64,000 nt of DNA from Acidobacteria bacterium RIFCSPLOWO2_12_FULL_66_21 (GCA_001767455.1 MELC01000073.1:1-64000), one strand, 5' to 3'. Counted from the stretch's first letter, positions 33,636 to 41,760 are shown. The notes: generated by a model from the sequence alone, not told the origin. A program made the numbers and translations.

Positions 33636-34072
33636 GAGGCCTGCGACCCGCCCGGTCCGCGCTGACGGTAGTAGTCCGACTGGAACTGCTCGATGAGCCG
33701 CTTCATCTCCACGGCGTCCCGCTTGCGATGGCCGTGGCACCGGACCGGTTCCGCGCCGCCGGAGCTCTCGATCATGACGTCGGAGAAGAACAGGTTCCGA
33801 TCGACGAGGACCGAGGCGATGTGCGCCACGTGGATCGACTGCTCGCGCCCGCCGAAGAACTCCGGCGTGTAGTGCACGACGCTCGTCGGGGTGACGCCCA
33901 CCTGCGTCGGAAACAGCAGGTTGCCGCGGCTCAGTCGACTCGCGCGGAAGACGTGCTCGCCGGGCATGCGCCGGCCCTTGTGCCAGAAGAACACGAGGAT
34001 CAGCACGACCACCGCGGCGACGGCCACGATCCACACGGTGGGGTTGCCGGGACTGAATCCGGACTCAGACAT
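33632..34072 (-). CDS. Small membrane protein with PH-like cytoplasmic domain
   Basis: The 146-residue product has one N-terminal transmembrane helix (TVWIVAVAAVVVLILVFFW) and a soluble part (FRASRLSRGNLLFPTQVGVTPTSVVHYTPEFFGGREQSIHVAHIASVLVDRNLFFSDVMIESSGG) whose strand pattern resembles bacterial pleckstrin-homology domains, including the IHVAHIASV turn. It overlaps by four bases with the sigma-54 activator gene, indicating tight co-expression. A role as membrane anchor or sensor for that activator is an inference from coupling. No enzyme motif is visible. Confidence 0.68.
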   Translation of the reverse strand: MSESGFSPGNPTVWIVAVAAVVVLILVFFWHKGRRMPGEHVFRASRLSRGNLLFPTQVGVTPTSVVHYTPEFFGGREQSIHVAHIASVLVDRNLFFSDVMIESSGGAEPVRCHGHRKRDAVEMKRLIEQFQSDYYRQRGPGGSQAS

Positions 34073-34236
34073 GTTCGGGCTCGAATTGACTGGGAGGCAG
34101 CCTACGTTCGCTCCGGAAGGCGTCAGGTGTCAAGGCATTTCCCGTGTCCGGGCGCGGAACTGATGCTAATCTTAGCGGAGTTGCGGACCGCCCGGATCGT
34201 CCACAGGTCCGCTTGCAGAACGCCGGAGGTCCGTCA

Positions 34237-35394
34237 GTGCCCCACCGCGCGCCCGGCTCTTCGGGCAAGAGCGCCAGTCAGTATCTCGGCGGGAAACCCA
34301 TCAAGTATTACAGGCCGCGGGGGAGCGCCGAGGTCCGGCACCTGATCGACGGCGGATTCCAGGCCTTCAACGCCGGCCGGCTGTCCGAAGCCTGCCACAT
34401 CTTCAGCGACAAGATGCTGGCGCCGGACAACGACACGACGATCGGCCTGACCCTGGCCGGGGCGCTCACGCCGGCGGGGCTGGGCGGCTGCGTCATCGAG
34501 CTGATGGACCGCGGCCTCGTCGACTTCATCATCAGCACCGGCGCGAACCTCTATCACGATCTCCATTACGCGCTGAATTTCACGCTGCACCGCGGCTCGC
34601 CGTTCCTCGACGACGTGGACCTGTACGACCAGGGCATCATCCGGATCTACGACGTACTGTTCCCGGCGACGGTGCTGCTCGAGACCGACGCGTACATCCG
34701 GGATTTCCTGGCGCGCTCGAAGCTGGCCGGGCCGATGCCCACCTCCGAGTTCCACTACCGCCTGGGCGTCGATCTGCTGGAGCGGCACCCCGGCTGTGAC
34801 GAGTACTCCGTCGTCGCCCGCGCGGCGAAGGACGGCGTGCCGATCTACACGTCGTCGCCCGGCGACAGCTCGATTGGGATGAACATCGCGTACCACGAGC
34901 TGATGAACGGCGGCACGCTGATGATCGATCCGAACCGCGACGTCAACGAGGTCTGCGCGATCATCCTTGCCGGGAAGAAGAACGGCTGCGTGATTCTCGG
35001 CGGCGGGTCGCCGAAGAACTTCTACCTCCAGGGGCAGCCGACCCTGTGGGAGGTCTATGGGATCCCCAAAGGGGGCAACGACTATTTCATCCAGATCACC
35101 ACCGACCAGGTCGTCTGGGGCGGGTTGTCCGGGGCGACGCCGGCCGAAGCGGTGAGCTGGGGCAAGGTGAACCCGGGTGTGCTGCCCGACACGGTCGTCG
35201 CCTACTGCGATTCGACCATCGCCTTCCCGCTCTTCTGCGAATACGCGGTCGGTTCGCCGCACGGCCGGCGGGCGCGCCGGGAGCTCGTGCACAAGCGCGA
35301 CGCGCTCGTCGCGGACCTCCGCCGGCAGGCCGTGGAGAAGCGGCCGCCGCCGGACCCCGTGCAGGAGCCCGCCGGGATCGACCGCCACCGGTGA
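34237..35394 (+). CDS. Deoxyhypusine synthase-like protein
   Basis: A 385-residue member of the deoxyhypusine synthase family. It has MLAPDNDTTIGLTLAGALTPAGLGG, IISTGANLYHDLHYALNFTLHRG, GCVILGGGSPKNF (NAD site) and GGLSGATPAEAVSWGKVNP. The last holds the Lys that in the eukaryotic enzyme forms the covalent aminobutyl intermediate. Bacteria lack eIF5A, so bacterial homologues are thought to make homospermidine or modify another acceptor using spermidine and NAD. GTG 34237 is chosen because CGGAGG lies eight bases upstream; ATG 34144 would add 31 residues without homology. It is followed one base after the stop by a DUF5615-type gene. Confidence 0.88.
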   Translation: MPHRAPGSSGKSASQYLGGKPIKYYRPRGSAEVRHLIDGGFQAFNAGRLSEACHIFSDKMLAPDNDTTIGLTLAGALTPAGLGGCVIELMDRGLVDFIISTGANLYHDLHYALNFTLHRGSPFLDDVDLYDQGIIRIYDVLFPATVLLETDAYIRDFLARSKLAGPMPTSEFHYRLGVDLLERHPGCDEYSVVARAAKDGVPIYTSSPGDSSIGMNIAYHELMNGGTLMIDPNRDVNEVCAIILAGKKNGCVILGGGSPKNFYLQGQPTLWEVYGIPKGGNDYFIQITTDQVVWGGLSGATPAEAVSWGKVNPGVLPDTVVAYCDSTIAFPLFCEYAVGSPHGRRARRELVHKRDALVADLRRQAVEKRPPPDPVQEPAGIDRHR

Positions 35395-35395
35395 G

Positions 35396-35806
35396 ATGGG
35401 CACGTTGTCGTCGGAGTTGAGCGCATTCGCCGGGCGGCTGGTGGAAGGGCCGCGCATCTATGCGGACGCGAACATGCCGAACGGCCTCGTCACGTTCATG
35501 CGGACGCGCCTCGGCTGGGATGTCCTGTTCGTCCTCGAGCACGACGATCTGCGGCGGGCGCGGGACATCGAGCACTACCGGCTGGCGCGGCAGCTCGGGC
35601 GCACGCTCGTGACGCTCGATCACGACTACATCGACGATCGCGAGTTTCCTCCCGCGGAAGGGGCCGGCGTGATCGTGTTTTCCGCGCCCGACGAGACACG
35701 GCTGCGCGGACTTCTCGAGAAGGCGGACGAGACGGTGTTCCGCGCCGAAGGGGCGACGGCCTTGCCGCTTGAAGGGCGCAAGCTCCTGTGGCAGATAGGC
35801 GAGTAG
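35396..35806 (+). CDS. DUF5615-type PIN-like protein
   Basis: The 136-residue protein contains YADANMPNGLVTFMRTRLGWDVLFVLEHDDLRRARDIEHYRLARQLGRTLVTLDHDYID. This is the DUF5615/Mut7-C-type PIN-like pattern, with the acidic residues Asp (ADANMP), Glu (LEHDD), Asp (ARDIEH) and the LVTLDHDY motif that would bind metal. Members are often paired with DUF433 antitoxin-like genes, but no such partner is next to it here. It sits one base behind the deoxyhypusine-synthase-like gene and five bases before the ROK gene. It may be an RNase-like enzyme; function unproven. Confidence 0.75.
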   Translation: MGTLSSELSAFAGRLVEGPRIYADANMPNGLVTFMRTRLGWDVLFVLEHDDLRRARDIEHYRLARQLGRTLVTLDHDYIDDREFPPAEGAGVIVFSAPDETRLRGLLEKADETVFRAEGATALPLEGRKLLWQIGE

Positions 35807-35811
35807 AGCCA

Positions 35812-36663
35812 ATGCACGCACTCGGTCTGGATGTGGCCGGCCCCGCGGTGACGGCGGTGGTCGTTGACGCGCGGGGACAAATCGTTCGCCGCGGCGCGAC
35901 CTCCACGGGCGCGCCCCGTGCCCTCATCGCGGAGCTGACGCGCGGCCTGTCGATCGGGGCGATCGGCATGGCGCTGGAAACCGGCGTGAACGAGCTCGCA
36001 GGCGCCATCCCTGAAGGGATGCCCGCTCCGGTGATGTGCACGCCGGGCGTGGCCGCCGTGACGGCCGAAACGTGGACCGGCACGGCATCCGGCGCGCGCC
36101 ACGTCGTGTGCCTCGCGATCGGGGAGCGCGTGCTGGCCGGCATCCTGCTCGACGGCCGTCCCTGGAACGGGGCGCACGGGCTGGCCGGATCGGCCGCGTG
36201 GCTCGCGCTCAATCCCGTGGAGCGCCAGGACTACCGCAAGTTCGGCAGCCTCGCCGCGGAGGTGAGCAACAAGGGGATCGCGCGGCGCCTCTCGTGGCGC
36301 ATTCAGGCCGGCGATCATTCCGCCGTGCTCGAACGGGCGGGGGATCTCGAGTCGATTACCGCGGCGCACGTGTTCGCCGGCGCCCGAAGCGGGGATGGAG
36401 TCTCCATCTCGGTCGTCCGCGACACGGCCAAGTACATCGGCATGGCGATCGCGAATCTCGCGACGACACTCGATCCCGAAATCGTCGTGCTGGGCGGCGC
36501 GATCGCGGACGCGGGCGACCTCCTGCTCGAGCCCGTCCGCCAGGAAGCCGCGCGCCGCATGCCGTCGGGCATGATCGACCGCGTCCGCATCGAGATGTCA
36601 CCGCTCGGCGTGGACGCCATCGCGATCGGCGCCGCGCGCATCGCGTTGCTGGCGCAGACATGA
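35812..36663 (+). CDS. ROK-family protein with degenerate kinase motifs
   Basis: A 283-residue ROK fold: an N-terminal ATPase-like strand (MHALGLDVAGPAVTAVVVDARGQIV), CLAIGERVLAGILLDGRPWNGAHGLAGSAAW in the middle and LATTLDPEIVVLGGAIADAGDLLLEPV near the end. Two hallmarks are missing: the N-D catalytic pair is replaced (the segment reads CTPGVAAVTAETW) and the Cys-rich zinc motif C-x-C-G-x2-G-C is absent. The usual D-x-G-G-T phosphate motif is also only DVAGPA. It may therefore bind a sugar without phosphorylating it or be a divergent kinase. Its stop overlaps the nagA start (ATGA), pointing to N-acetylglucosamine metabolism. Confidence 0.75.
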   Translation: MHALGLDVAGPAVTAVVVDARGQIVRRGATSTGAPRALIAELTRGLSIGAIGMALETGVNELAGAIPEGMPAPVMCTPGVAAVTAETWTGTASGARHVVCLAIGERVLAGILLDGRPWNGAHGLAGSAAWLALNPVERQDYRKFGSLAAEVSNKGIARRLSWRIQAGDHSAVLERAGDLESITAAHVFAGARSGDGVSISVVRDTAKYIGMAIANLATTLDPEIVVLGGAIADAGDLLLEPVRQEAARRMPSGMIDRVRIEMSPLGVDAIAIGAARIALLAQT

Positions 36664-37844
36664 TCCTGCTCTCGGGCGGCGACATTGTGCTTCCCGATCG
36701 CGTGCTCGGCGGCGGAACGCTCGTCCTCGACGGCGATCGCATTGTCGAGGTCGACCGTGCGACGCGGTCCCCCGGCGGAACGGATCCCCACTTCGATCTC
36801 CGCCGCCACTACATCCTGCCCGGCTTCATCGACGTTCACGTGCATGGCGTCGAGGGCATCGACGCGCTCGACGGCGGCGACGCCATCGGCCGACTGGCCG
36901 AACGGCTGCCGCGATTCGGGGTCACCGCCTTCTGTCCGACGTCGATCGCGTGCGCTCCGCCGGCCTTGCGCGTGATGCTCTCGGCAGTGCGGGCCGCGAG
37001 GACGTCCGCCCCGGCCGGGGCGCGGGTCCTGCCCGCGCACCTCGAGAGCAACTTCATCAGCGCGGAGTACAGAGGGGCGCAGCCGCTCGAGTGCATCCGG
37101 ACGCCGCGAGCGGCCGGCCGGCAGGGGGACTTCTCCGGCGATCAGATCCTGGCGGAGATCGCCGCGGCGCGGCCTGACGTGGGCATCGTCACGCTCGCTT
37201 CCGAACTCGAGGGCGCGCTGGATCTCATCCGCGATCTGACGGCGCAGGGCCATCACGTCTCGCTCGGACACTCCGCGGCCACCTACGAACAGGCGATGGC
37301 CGGCTTCGACGCCGGCGCGCGCCAGGCGACGCACCTGTTCAACCGCATGCCGCCCCTCGGGCACCGGGCGCCCGGACTGGCCGGCGCGGCGCTCGAGCAC
37401 GACGACGTGATTGCCGAGCTCATCTGCGACGGCGTGCACGTGCATCCGGCGATGGTGCGGGTGGCGCTCTCGGCCAAACAGCCGTCGGGCGTGATGGCGA
37501 TCACCGACGGGACCGCCGGATCGGGACTTCCGCCTGGCACGCGTACCCTGCTCGGCGGCCGGCCGATCACGGTCCGCGATACCGCGCGGCTCGACGATGG
37601 CACGATTGCAGGCAGCGTCCTCACGATGGATCGCGCGTTCGCGAAGCTGGTGACCGTCATGGGGTTAGGCCTCGTCGACGCGGCCACAATCTGCGCGACC
37701 ACGGCGGCTCGGGCGCTCCGGCTGCAGGGTTTCGGCGCGATCGCGCCTGGCGCGGCCGCCGACCTGGTCGTGCTCGACGCGGATTTCGGGGTCGTTCACA
37801 CGTTCGTCGCAGGCTCGCCGGTATGGTCCAGGCCACGGCGGTAA
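36660..37844 (+). CDS. nagA: N-acetylglucosamine-6-phosphate deacetylase
   Basis: A 394-residue amidohydrolase of the NagA type, removing acetate from GlcNAc-6-phosphate. Metal and catalytic residues are in ILPGFIDVHVHGVEGID (H-x-H), LPAHLESNFISAEYRGAQ (Glu ligand), SLGHSAATYEQ and ATHLFNRMPPLGHRAPG (His ligands) and MAITDGTAGSGL (catalytic Asp). Length is typical. It is the last gene of a tightly spaced set (deoxyhypusine-synthase-like, DUF5615, ROK, nagA) with 1-5-base gaps and one overlap. It feeds amino sugars to glycolysis or wall recycling, probably with the ROK protein. A tandem ATTCACC repeat follows directly. Confidence 0.93.
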   Translation: MILLSGGDIVLPDRVLGGGTLVLDGDRIVEVDRATRSPGGTDPHFDLRRHYILPGFIDVHVHGVEGIDALDGGDAIGRLAERLPRFGVTAFCPTSIACAPPALRVMLSAVRAARTSAPAGARVLPAHLESNFISAEYRGAQPLECIRTPRAAGRQGDFSGDQILAEIAAARPDVGIVTLASELEGALDLIRDLTAQGHHVSLGHSAATYEQAMAGFDAGARQATHLFNRMPPLGHRAPGLAGAALEHDDVIAELICDGVHVHPAMVRVALSAKQPSGVMAITDGTAGSGLPPGTRTLLGGRPITVRDTARLDDGTIAGSVLTMDRAFAKLVTVMGLGLVDAATICATTAARALRLQGFGAIAPGAAADLVVLDADFGVVHTFVAGSPVWSRPRR

Positions 37845-37876
37845 TTCACCAATTCACCAATTCACTAATTTGGTGG
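37843..37876. repeat. Tandem ATTCACCA repeat
   Basis: Three copies of the 8-base word AATTCACC/T starting at 37843 (overlapping the last base or two of nagA), ending in ATTTGGTGGG, which pairs back with CACCAAT. The same words build the long inverted repeat at 38797-38913, so the DUF4097 gene is bracketed by this word family. Confidence 0.7.
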
Positions 37877-37910
37877 GAACGGAGCCCTCCAGGCGGCCGT
37901 CTATGGGGGT

Positions 37911-38798
37911 ATGAAGTTCACGTACGCGGCTGGCCTGGTCGTGTCGGCGCTCGCCGCCGGCTGCGTCACCGTCGATTCGCAGGGCCAGATCGTCCACGAC
38001 GAACGGCGCTACACGGTCACCGGCATCCCCGATGTACGGGTCACGACCTTCGACGGCTCCATTCAAGTCCGGTCGTGGGACAAGCCCGAGGTCCTCGTGG
38101 AAATCGAAAAGCGCGGCGCGACCCGCGAGGCGGTCGAGGCGCTCGAGATCACGAGCCGGCAGCACGGCAACACCATCGATTTGGAGGTACGCCGGCCGCG
38201 GAAGGAAACGCTGGAGATCGGCGTCTTCGGAACACACCGAAACGCCACGGCGAGACTCATCGTCACCGTGCCACAGCGCGCGAACCTTCGCGCGCGCAGC
38301 GGCGACGGCTCGATCCGTGTCGAGCGCGTCGAAGGCGGCATCGATCTGCGTTCAGGCGACGGCGGCATCCGTGCGATTGACGTCACCGGCGAGCTGACGA
38401 TCGATACAGGGGACGGGTCCGTTGTTGTCGACGGACTGGCAGGCAGTCTCGCGCTGCAGACCGGCGACGGCGGCATCGACGTGACCGGCAGGCCGACGGC
38501 GATTCGGCTGCACACCGGCGACGGATCGATTGTCGTGCGCGCGCAGCCGGGCACGGAAATGACCGGCGACTGGGATATCTCGTCGGGTGATGGTGGCGTC
38601 TCGGTGTATCTGCCGTCGGATTTCGGCGCCGACCTCGACGCGCACACCGGCGACGGCGTCATTCACAACGACCTTGGCCTGTCCGCCGAAAAGGGTGGCG
38701 AGGAGAGCCGGCGCACCCTGCGCGGCCGGCTCGGGACCGGCGGCCGCTCGCTGCGCATCCGCACCGGCGACGGCTCCATCAGGCTGCGCGCCTCGTGA
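37911..38798 (+). CDS. DUF4097-type beta-solenoid lipoprotein
   Basis: A 295-residue protein with a lipoprotein-type start (MKFTYAAGLVVSALAAGC). After a linker it has a repeated strand unit marked by GDGSI or GDGGI at about 20-residue spacing: SGDGSIRV, SGDGGIRA, TGDGSVVV, TGDGGIDV, TGDGSIVV, SGDGGVSV, TGDGVIHN, TGDGSIRL. The turns would stack into a right-handed beta-solenoid, as in DUF4097 and related adhesin-like proteins. It probably acts at the outer or inner membrane surface; the role is unknown. It is flanked on both sides by ATTCACC word repeats, and its last base lies in the 3' one. Confidence 0.85.
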   Translation: MKFTYAAGLVVSALAAGCVTVDSQGQIVHDERRYTVTGIPDVRVTTFDGSIQVRSWDKPEVLVEIEKRGATREAVEALEITSRQHGNTIDLEVRRPRKETLEIGVFGTHRNATARLIVTVPQRANLRARSGDGSIRVERVEGGIDLRSGDGGIRAIDVTGELTIDTGDGSVVVDGLAGSLALQTGDGGIDVTGRPTAIRLHTGDGSIVVRAQPGTEMTGDWDISSGDGGVSVYLPSDFGADLDAHTGDGVIHNDLGLSAEKGGEESRRTLRGRLGTGGRSLRIRTGDGSIRLRAS

Positions 38799-38913
38799 AT
38801 TGGTGAGTTGGTGAATTAGTGAATTGGTGAATTAGTGAGTTGGCTGGGACCGTCCGTCCGGACGATCCGAGCTGGTTGCCCTCAATTCACCAATTCACCA
38901 ATTCACCAATTAC
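38797..38913. repeat. Inverted tandem-word repeat, GAATTGGT words
   Basis: Left arm 38797-38843 consists of GAATTGGT/GAGTTGGT/GAATTAGT words (period 8). Right arm 38883-38913 consists of CAATTCAC/CAATTCAC words, the reverse complement. The loop holds the palindrome GTCCGGAC (38855-38862). The arms can pair over about 30 bases. It lies between the convergent DUF4097 and queC genes and may act as a two-way transcript end. Confidence 0.75.
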
Positions 38914-38919
38914 AGACTC

Positions 38920-39609
38920 TCATCTCGCCGGCGTGTTCTGATAGCGCGTCGGATCCACGATCCCTGCCTCGAGAAACCCGTCGCGCCGTTCCCGGCACTT
39001 GCTGCAGCGGCCGCAGTGCAGTCCTTCGCGGGGCTGCATGCACGACAGCGTCGCGTCGAAGGGAACCTCCAGCGAGCGGCCGAGGCGAATGACGTCGGCC
39101 TTGCGCATGCCGGCGAGCGGCGTCTCGACGCGAATGGTCCACGCCAATCCGAGGGACAACGCGCGCTCGATCGCGCGGAAGAACGCGTCGCTGGCATCCG
39201 GAAACGGGTTGCCGGCGAGCGGGCCGAGCATCACGCGCGAGATCTTCGCGCGCGCCATGTACACCGCCGCCTTCGAGAGCAGGACGATGTTGCGCCCCTC
39301 GAGATAGACATCTTCGTCCGGCGTGTCAAAGCCGGGGGCCTCGCCGCGGATGGCCCAGTGGTCGGCCGGATAGACGTCCTGCATGTCGAGCCGCAGCGGA
39401 ACGAGCGGGCGCACCCGGCTGCCGAACGCGCCGCGGGCGAAGAGGCGCATCGCCGCGGCAAGCTCTTCGCGTTCCCACGCCAGCCCGACGCTGACGTAAA
39501 TAGGCTGCACCGCCGACTGCGTCGCCGCGTGCGCGACGAGCACCGCGCTGTCGAGCCCGCCGGAATACATCACGGCAACGGCCGGATCGCCGGCGGCGTC
39601 CTGGGTCAT
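38920..39609 (-). CDS. queC: 7-cyano-7-deazaguanine synthase
   Basis: A 229-residue PP-loop ATPase that turns 7-carboxy-7-deazaguanine into preQ0 with ATP and ammonia. VMYSGGLDSAVLVAHA is the ATP pyrophosphatase loop. VYLEGRNIVLLSKAAVYMA and GNPFPDASDAFFRAIERAL are family motifs, and the C-terminal zinc site C-x8-C-x2-C-x2-C is in SCMQPREGLHCGRCSKCRERR. It is divergent from queD with 47 bases between, so both are probably controlled from one small promoter region. queE, folE and the later queuosine genes are not in the window. preQ0 may also feed 7-deazaguanine DNA modification, but no such genes are seen. Confidence 0.93.
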   Translation of the reverse strand: MTQDAAGDPAVAVMYSGGLDSAVLVAHAATQSAVQPIYVSVGLAWEREELAAAMRLFARGAFGSRVRPLVPLRLDMQDVYPADHWAIRGEAPGFDTPDEDVYLEGRNIVLLSKAAVYMARAKISRVMLGPLAGNPFPDASDAFFRAIERALSLGLAWTIRVETPLAGMRKADVIRLGRSLEVPFDATLSCMQPREGLHCGRCSKCRERRDGFLEAGIVDPTRYQNTPAR

Positions 39610-39656
39610 CGCGGGTCGTTCCTCATCGCGCGCGGCTCGGGGTAATATCGGTGGAC

Positions 39657-40061
39657 ATGTATGTCGTCACCAAACGCATCGATTTCTGCTACGGCCACCG
39701 GCTGCTCGACTACGACGGGATCTGCAAGCATCCGCACGGCCACAACGCCGTGGTCGAAGTCGACGTGCGCACCGACCACCTCGACAAGCGCAACATGGTC
39801 GCCGACTTCAGCGACATCAAGCGCATCGTCAAAGGCTGGATCGACCGCGAGCTGGATCACAAGATGATCCTGCGGCAGGACGATCCCCTCGTGGCGCCGT
39901 TGAAGACGCTCGGCGAGCCGATGTTCCTGCTCGAGAGCAACCCCACCGTCGAGCGCATCGCGCGGCTGATCTTCGACAAGGCGCGCGAGCACGGCCTCGA
40001 CATCGTGAGCGTCCGCGTCTGGGAGACGCCCACGTCGGTCGCCACGTACAACGGCGAATAA
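39657..40061 (+). CDS. queD: 6-carboxytetrahydropterin synthase-like
   Basis: A 134-residue member of the PTPS/QueD family. The zinc-binding His triad is in FCYGHRLLDYDGICKHPHGHNAVVEV: FxxGHR and H-P-H-G-H, with the catalytic Cys in GICKHPHGH. WIDRELDHKMIL supplies the Asp/His relay and NPTVERIARLIF is the usual PTE-like helix. It would make 6-carboxy-5,6,7,8-tetrahydropterin for queuosine or preQ0 synthesis together with the divergent queC. ATG 39657 is chosen, with GGTGG upstream; a GTG two codons earlier is possible. Confidence 0.92.
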   Translation: MYVVTKRIDFCYGHRLLDYDGICKHPHGHNAVVEVDVRTDHLDKRNMVADFSDIKRIVKGWIDRELDHKMILRQDDPLVAPLKTLGEPMFLLESNPTVERIARLIFDKAREHGLDIVSVRVWETPTSVATYNGE

Positions 40062-40068
40062 CGCCGCC

Positions 40069-40884
40069 TCAGCGATCGAACGGCAGCTCGTAGGACGCGT
40101 ACAGGAACGCGCCCGCCCCGCGTCCGTCCTGCCACGTGACCGGCACGGCAAACCCGAGCACCACCTGCCGGTCGCCGATGGTCCATCCGCCCCGCAGACC
40201 CGGCGACATCGTCACCGCGCGATCCCGGGCCGTCCCCGCCGCGGCGATTGACTCGTCGAACGAGACGACGGTTTCGAGCATCAGGTGGAGCATCGGGCGG
40301 ACGCGCACGATGGCGCTGCCGGCGACGAACGGCGTCACGAGATTCTCGCGGCGGGCGGCGGCGCCCTCCGCGCGGGCGCGGGGCAGCCACGTCAGGCCCG
40401 CATTCCAGTGCCAGTACCAGTCGCTCGTCCGCTTGCTGAACGGAAGGTTCACCTGAAGGCCCGCCGATCCGTCCCCCATCCCGCGGCTGGAGCTGCCGGT
40501 CGGCAGGATCAGGCTCGCGCGAGGAGAGAACGCGGGGCGCCCCGCACCTTCCATCATCGCCTGCCACCGGTAGTTGAGCAACGTGTCGCCGAAGCCGCGG
40601 CGCCCCGTCGCCGTCATCCACGCGAGCGTGTAGGAAAACTGGTGGCGCTGCGACACGACGGGCCATTCCTGGGTGAAGGTCGCGGCCCAATCGCCGTTCA
40701 TGCGCGTGGCGCCGAAGATGTTCTGGAAGACGCCCTTCTCCTGGTTGAAGGCTTCCTCCACCAGGAAGGAGTTGTCCGAGATCCTGAAGGGTCCTGGCGC
40801 GGGCGCGGACTGCGCCGCCGCTTCCGCGGACACCAGCAGGGTCGTGGCGAGGGTTCCGGCCGCCAGGCGTGAGGCGATGTGCAC
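40069..40884 (-). CDS. Outer-membrane beta-barrel protein, transporter-like
   Basis: A 271-residue exported protein (signal peptide VHIASRLAAGTLATTLLVSAEAAAQ). The mature part alternates hydrophobic and polar residues and contains FLVEEAFNQEKGVFQNIFGATRMNGDWAATFTQEWPVVSQRHQFSYTLAW and GFGDTLLNYRWQAM, followed by RASLILPTG. This motif set is common in uncharacterised outer-membrane barrel families of soil bacteria (often annotated as transporter). The C-terminal residues YASYELPFDR form a plausible last strand. The GTG start at 40884 has GGAGA nine bases upstream. It converges with queD and is divergent from menG. The ligand is unknown. Confidence 0.7.
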   Translation of the reverse strand: MHIASRLAAGTLATTLLVSAEAAAQSAPAPGPFRISDNSFLVEEAFNQEKGVFQNIFGATRMNGDWAATFTQEWPVVSQRHQFSYTLAWMTATGRRGFGDTLLNYRWQAMMEGAGRPAFSPRASLILPTGSSSRGMGDGSAGLQVNLPFSKRTSDWYWHWNAGLTWLPRARAEGAAARRENLVTPFVAGSAIVRVRPMLHLMLETVVSFDESIAAAGTARDRAVTMSPGLRGGWTIGDRQVVLGFAVPVTWQDGRGAGAFLYASYELPFDR

Positions 40885-40904
40885 GGGTGCTGTCTCCTGG
40901 TCCG

Positions 40905-40938
40905 GCCGAGCCGGAATCCGGGGGCAGAGCCCCCGTCC
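40905..40938. repeat. Fragment of the dispersed GC-rich repeat
   Basis: The hairpin CGGGGGCAGAGCCCCCG (about 40919-40935), preceded by GCCGAGCCGG, resembles the second half of the block at 15892-15959 and 61744-61811. It occupies the divergent promoter region between the barrel gene and menG. Confidence 0.5.
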
Positions 40939-40942
40939 GATT

Positions 40943-41689
40943 ATGATTGCAGAGAATACGATGATCTCGCGCGTTCGTTTACCGCAGGCGCTGAGTTCTC
41001 CCGAGACCAAACGGTCGTACGTCCGCCGGCTGTTCTCTACTATCGCCGGCCGGTACGATTTCATCACGGTGCTCCTGTCGTACGGCCGGGACCGCCACTG
41101 GAAGAGAACCGTGGCGGACGCGACGAGCGCGACCGACGAGACGAAAGCGCTCGATCTCGCCTGCGGCACCGGCGACATCGCCTTTGCACTGGCCGCGCGC
41201 GGCGCGCGTGTGACCGGCCTCGACATCACGCTTCGGATGCTCGAGCTGGCGCGGACCAAGCCGCACGAGCGAGACCGCGTCTCCTTCGTCCTGGGGGACA
41301 TGATGGCGCTCCCGTTCGGCGCTGCCGGATTCGACGTCGTCACCACCGGTTACGGGCTGCGGAACGTGCCGGACATCACGGCGTCGATCGCCGAAATCGC
41401 GCGCGTGCTCGGTCCCGGCGGCGTGTTCGTCTCGCTTGATTTCAACAAGCCGGCGAACCCCTTCGTTCGCGCGATCTATCTGACATACCTGACAGCGGTC
41501 GGATCGACGCTGGGATTCATCCTCCATCGGGACCCGGACACTTATCGCTACATCCCTGAATCCATTCGACGCTACCCCGGCGCCGAGGGAGTCGTCGCGC
41601 TTTTGCGGAACCACTTCGCGGAAGTCGAGTACCGGCCCGTCCTTGGCGGTCTCATGGCCATTCATGTCGCACGGAAACATAGAACGTAG
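40943..41689 (+). CDS. menG: Demethylmenaquinone methyltransferase
   Basis: A 248-residue SAM-dependent methyltransferase of the UbiE/MenG family, adding the C-methyl group in the last step of menaquinone synthesis. YVRRLFSTIAGRYDFITVLLSYGRDRHWKR is the UbiE N-terminal signature. LDLACGTGDIAFALAARG is the SAM-binding motif I, and VVTTGYGLRNVPDITASIAEIARVLGPGG is motif II of this family. With mqnD at 60808 it indicates menaquinone made by the futalosine route. ATG 40943 is used; ATG 40961, preceded by GCAGAGAA, is an equally good start. It lies behind a GC-rich repeat fragment and is followed by a repeat arm. Confidence 0.92.
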   Translation: MIAENTMISRVRLPQALSSPETKRSYVRRLFSTIAGRYDFITVLLSYGRDRHWKRTVADATSATDETKALDLACGTGDIAFALAARGARVTGLDITLRMLELARTKPHERDRVSFVLGDMMALPFGAAGFDVVTTGYGLRNVPDITASIAEIARVLGPGGVFVSLDFNKPANPFVRAIYLTYLTAVGSTLGFILHRDPDTYRYIPESIRRYPGAEGVVALLRNHFAEVEYRPVLGGLMAIHVARKHRT

Positions 41690-41760
41690 AAGCCAGGTTT
41701 TTGTCGACCGAGGTTCTCCCGGAACCACGTCAGGACTCGCGCCTGCTCTGGGCTGTTCCG

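Noticed and set aside
39610-39656. preQ1 riboswitch ahead of queC or queD
   Set aside because: The 47-base divergent gap is too short and lacks the conserved A-rich tail and pseudoknot elements.
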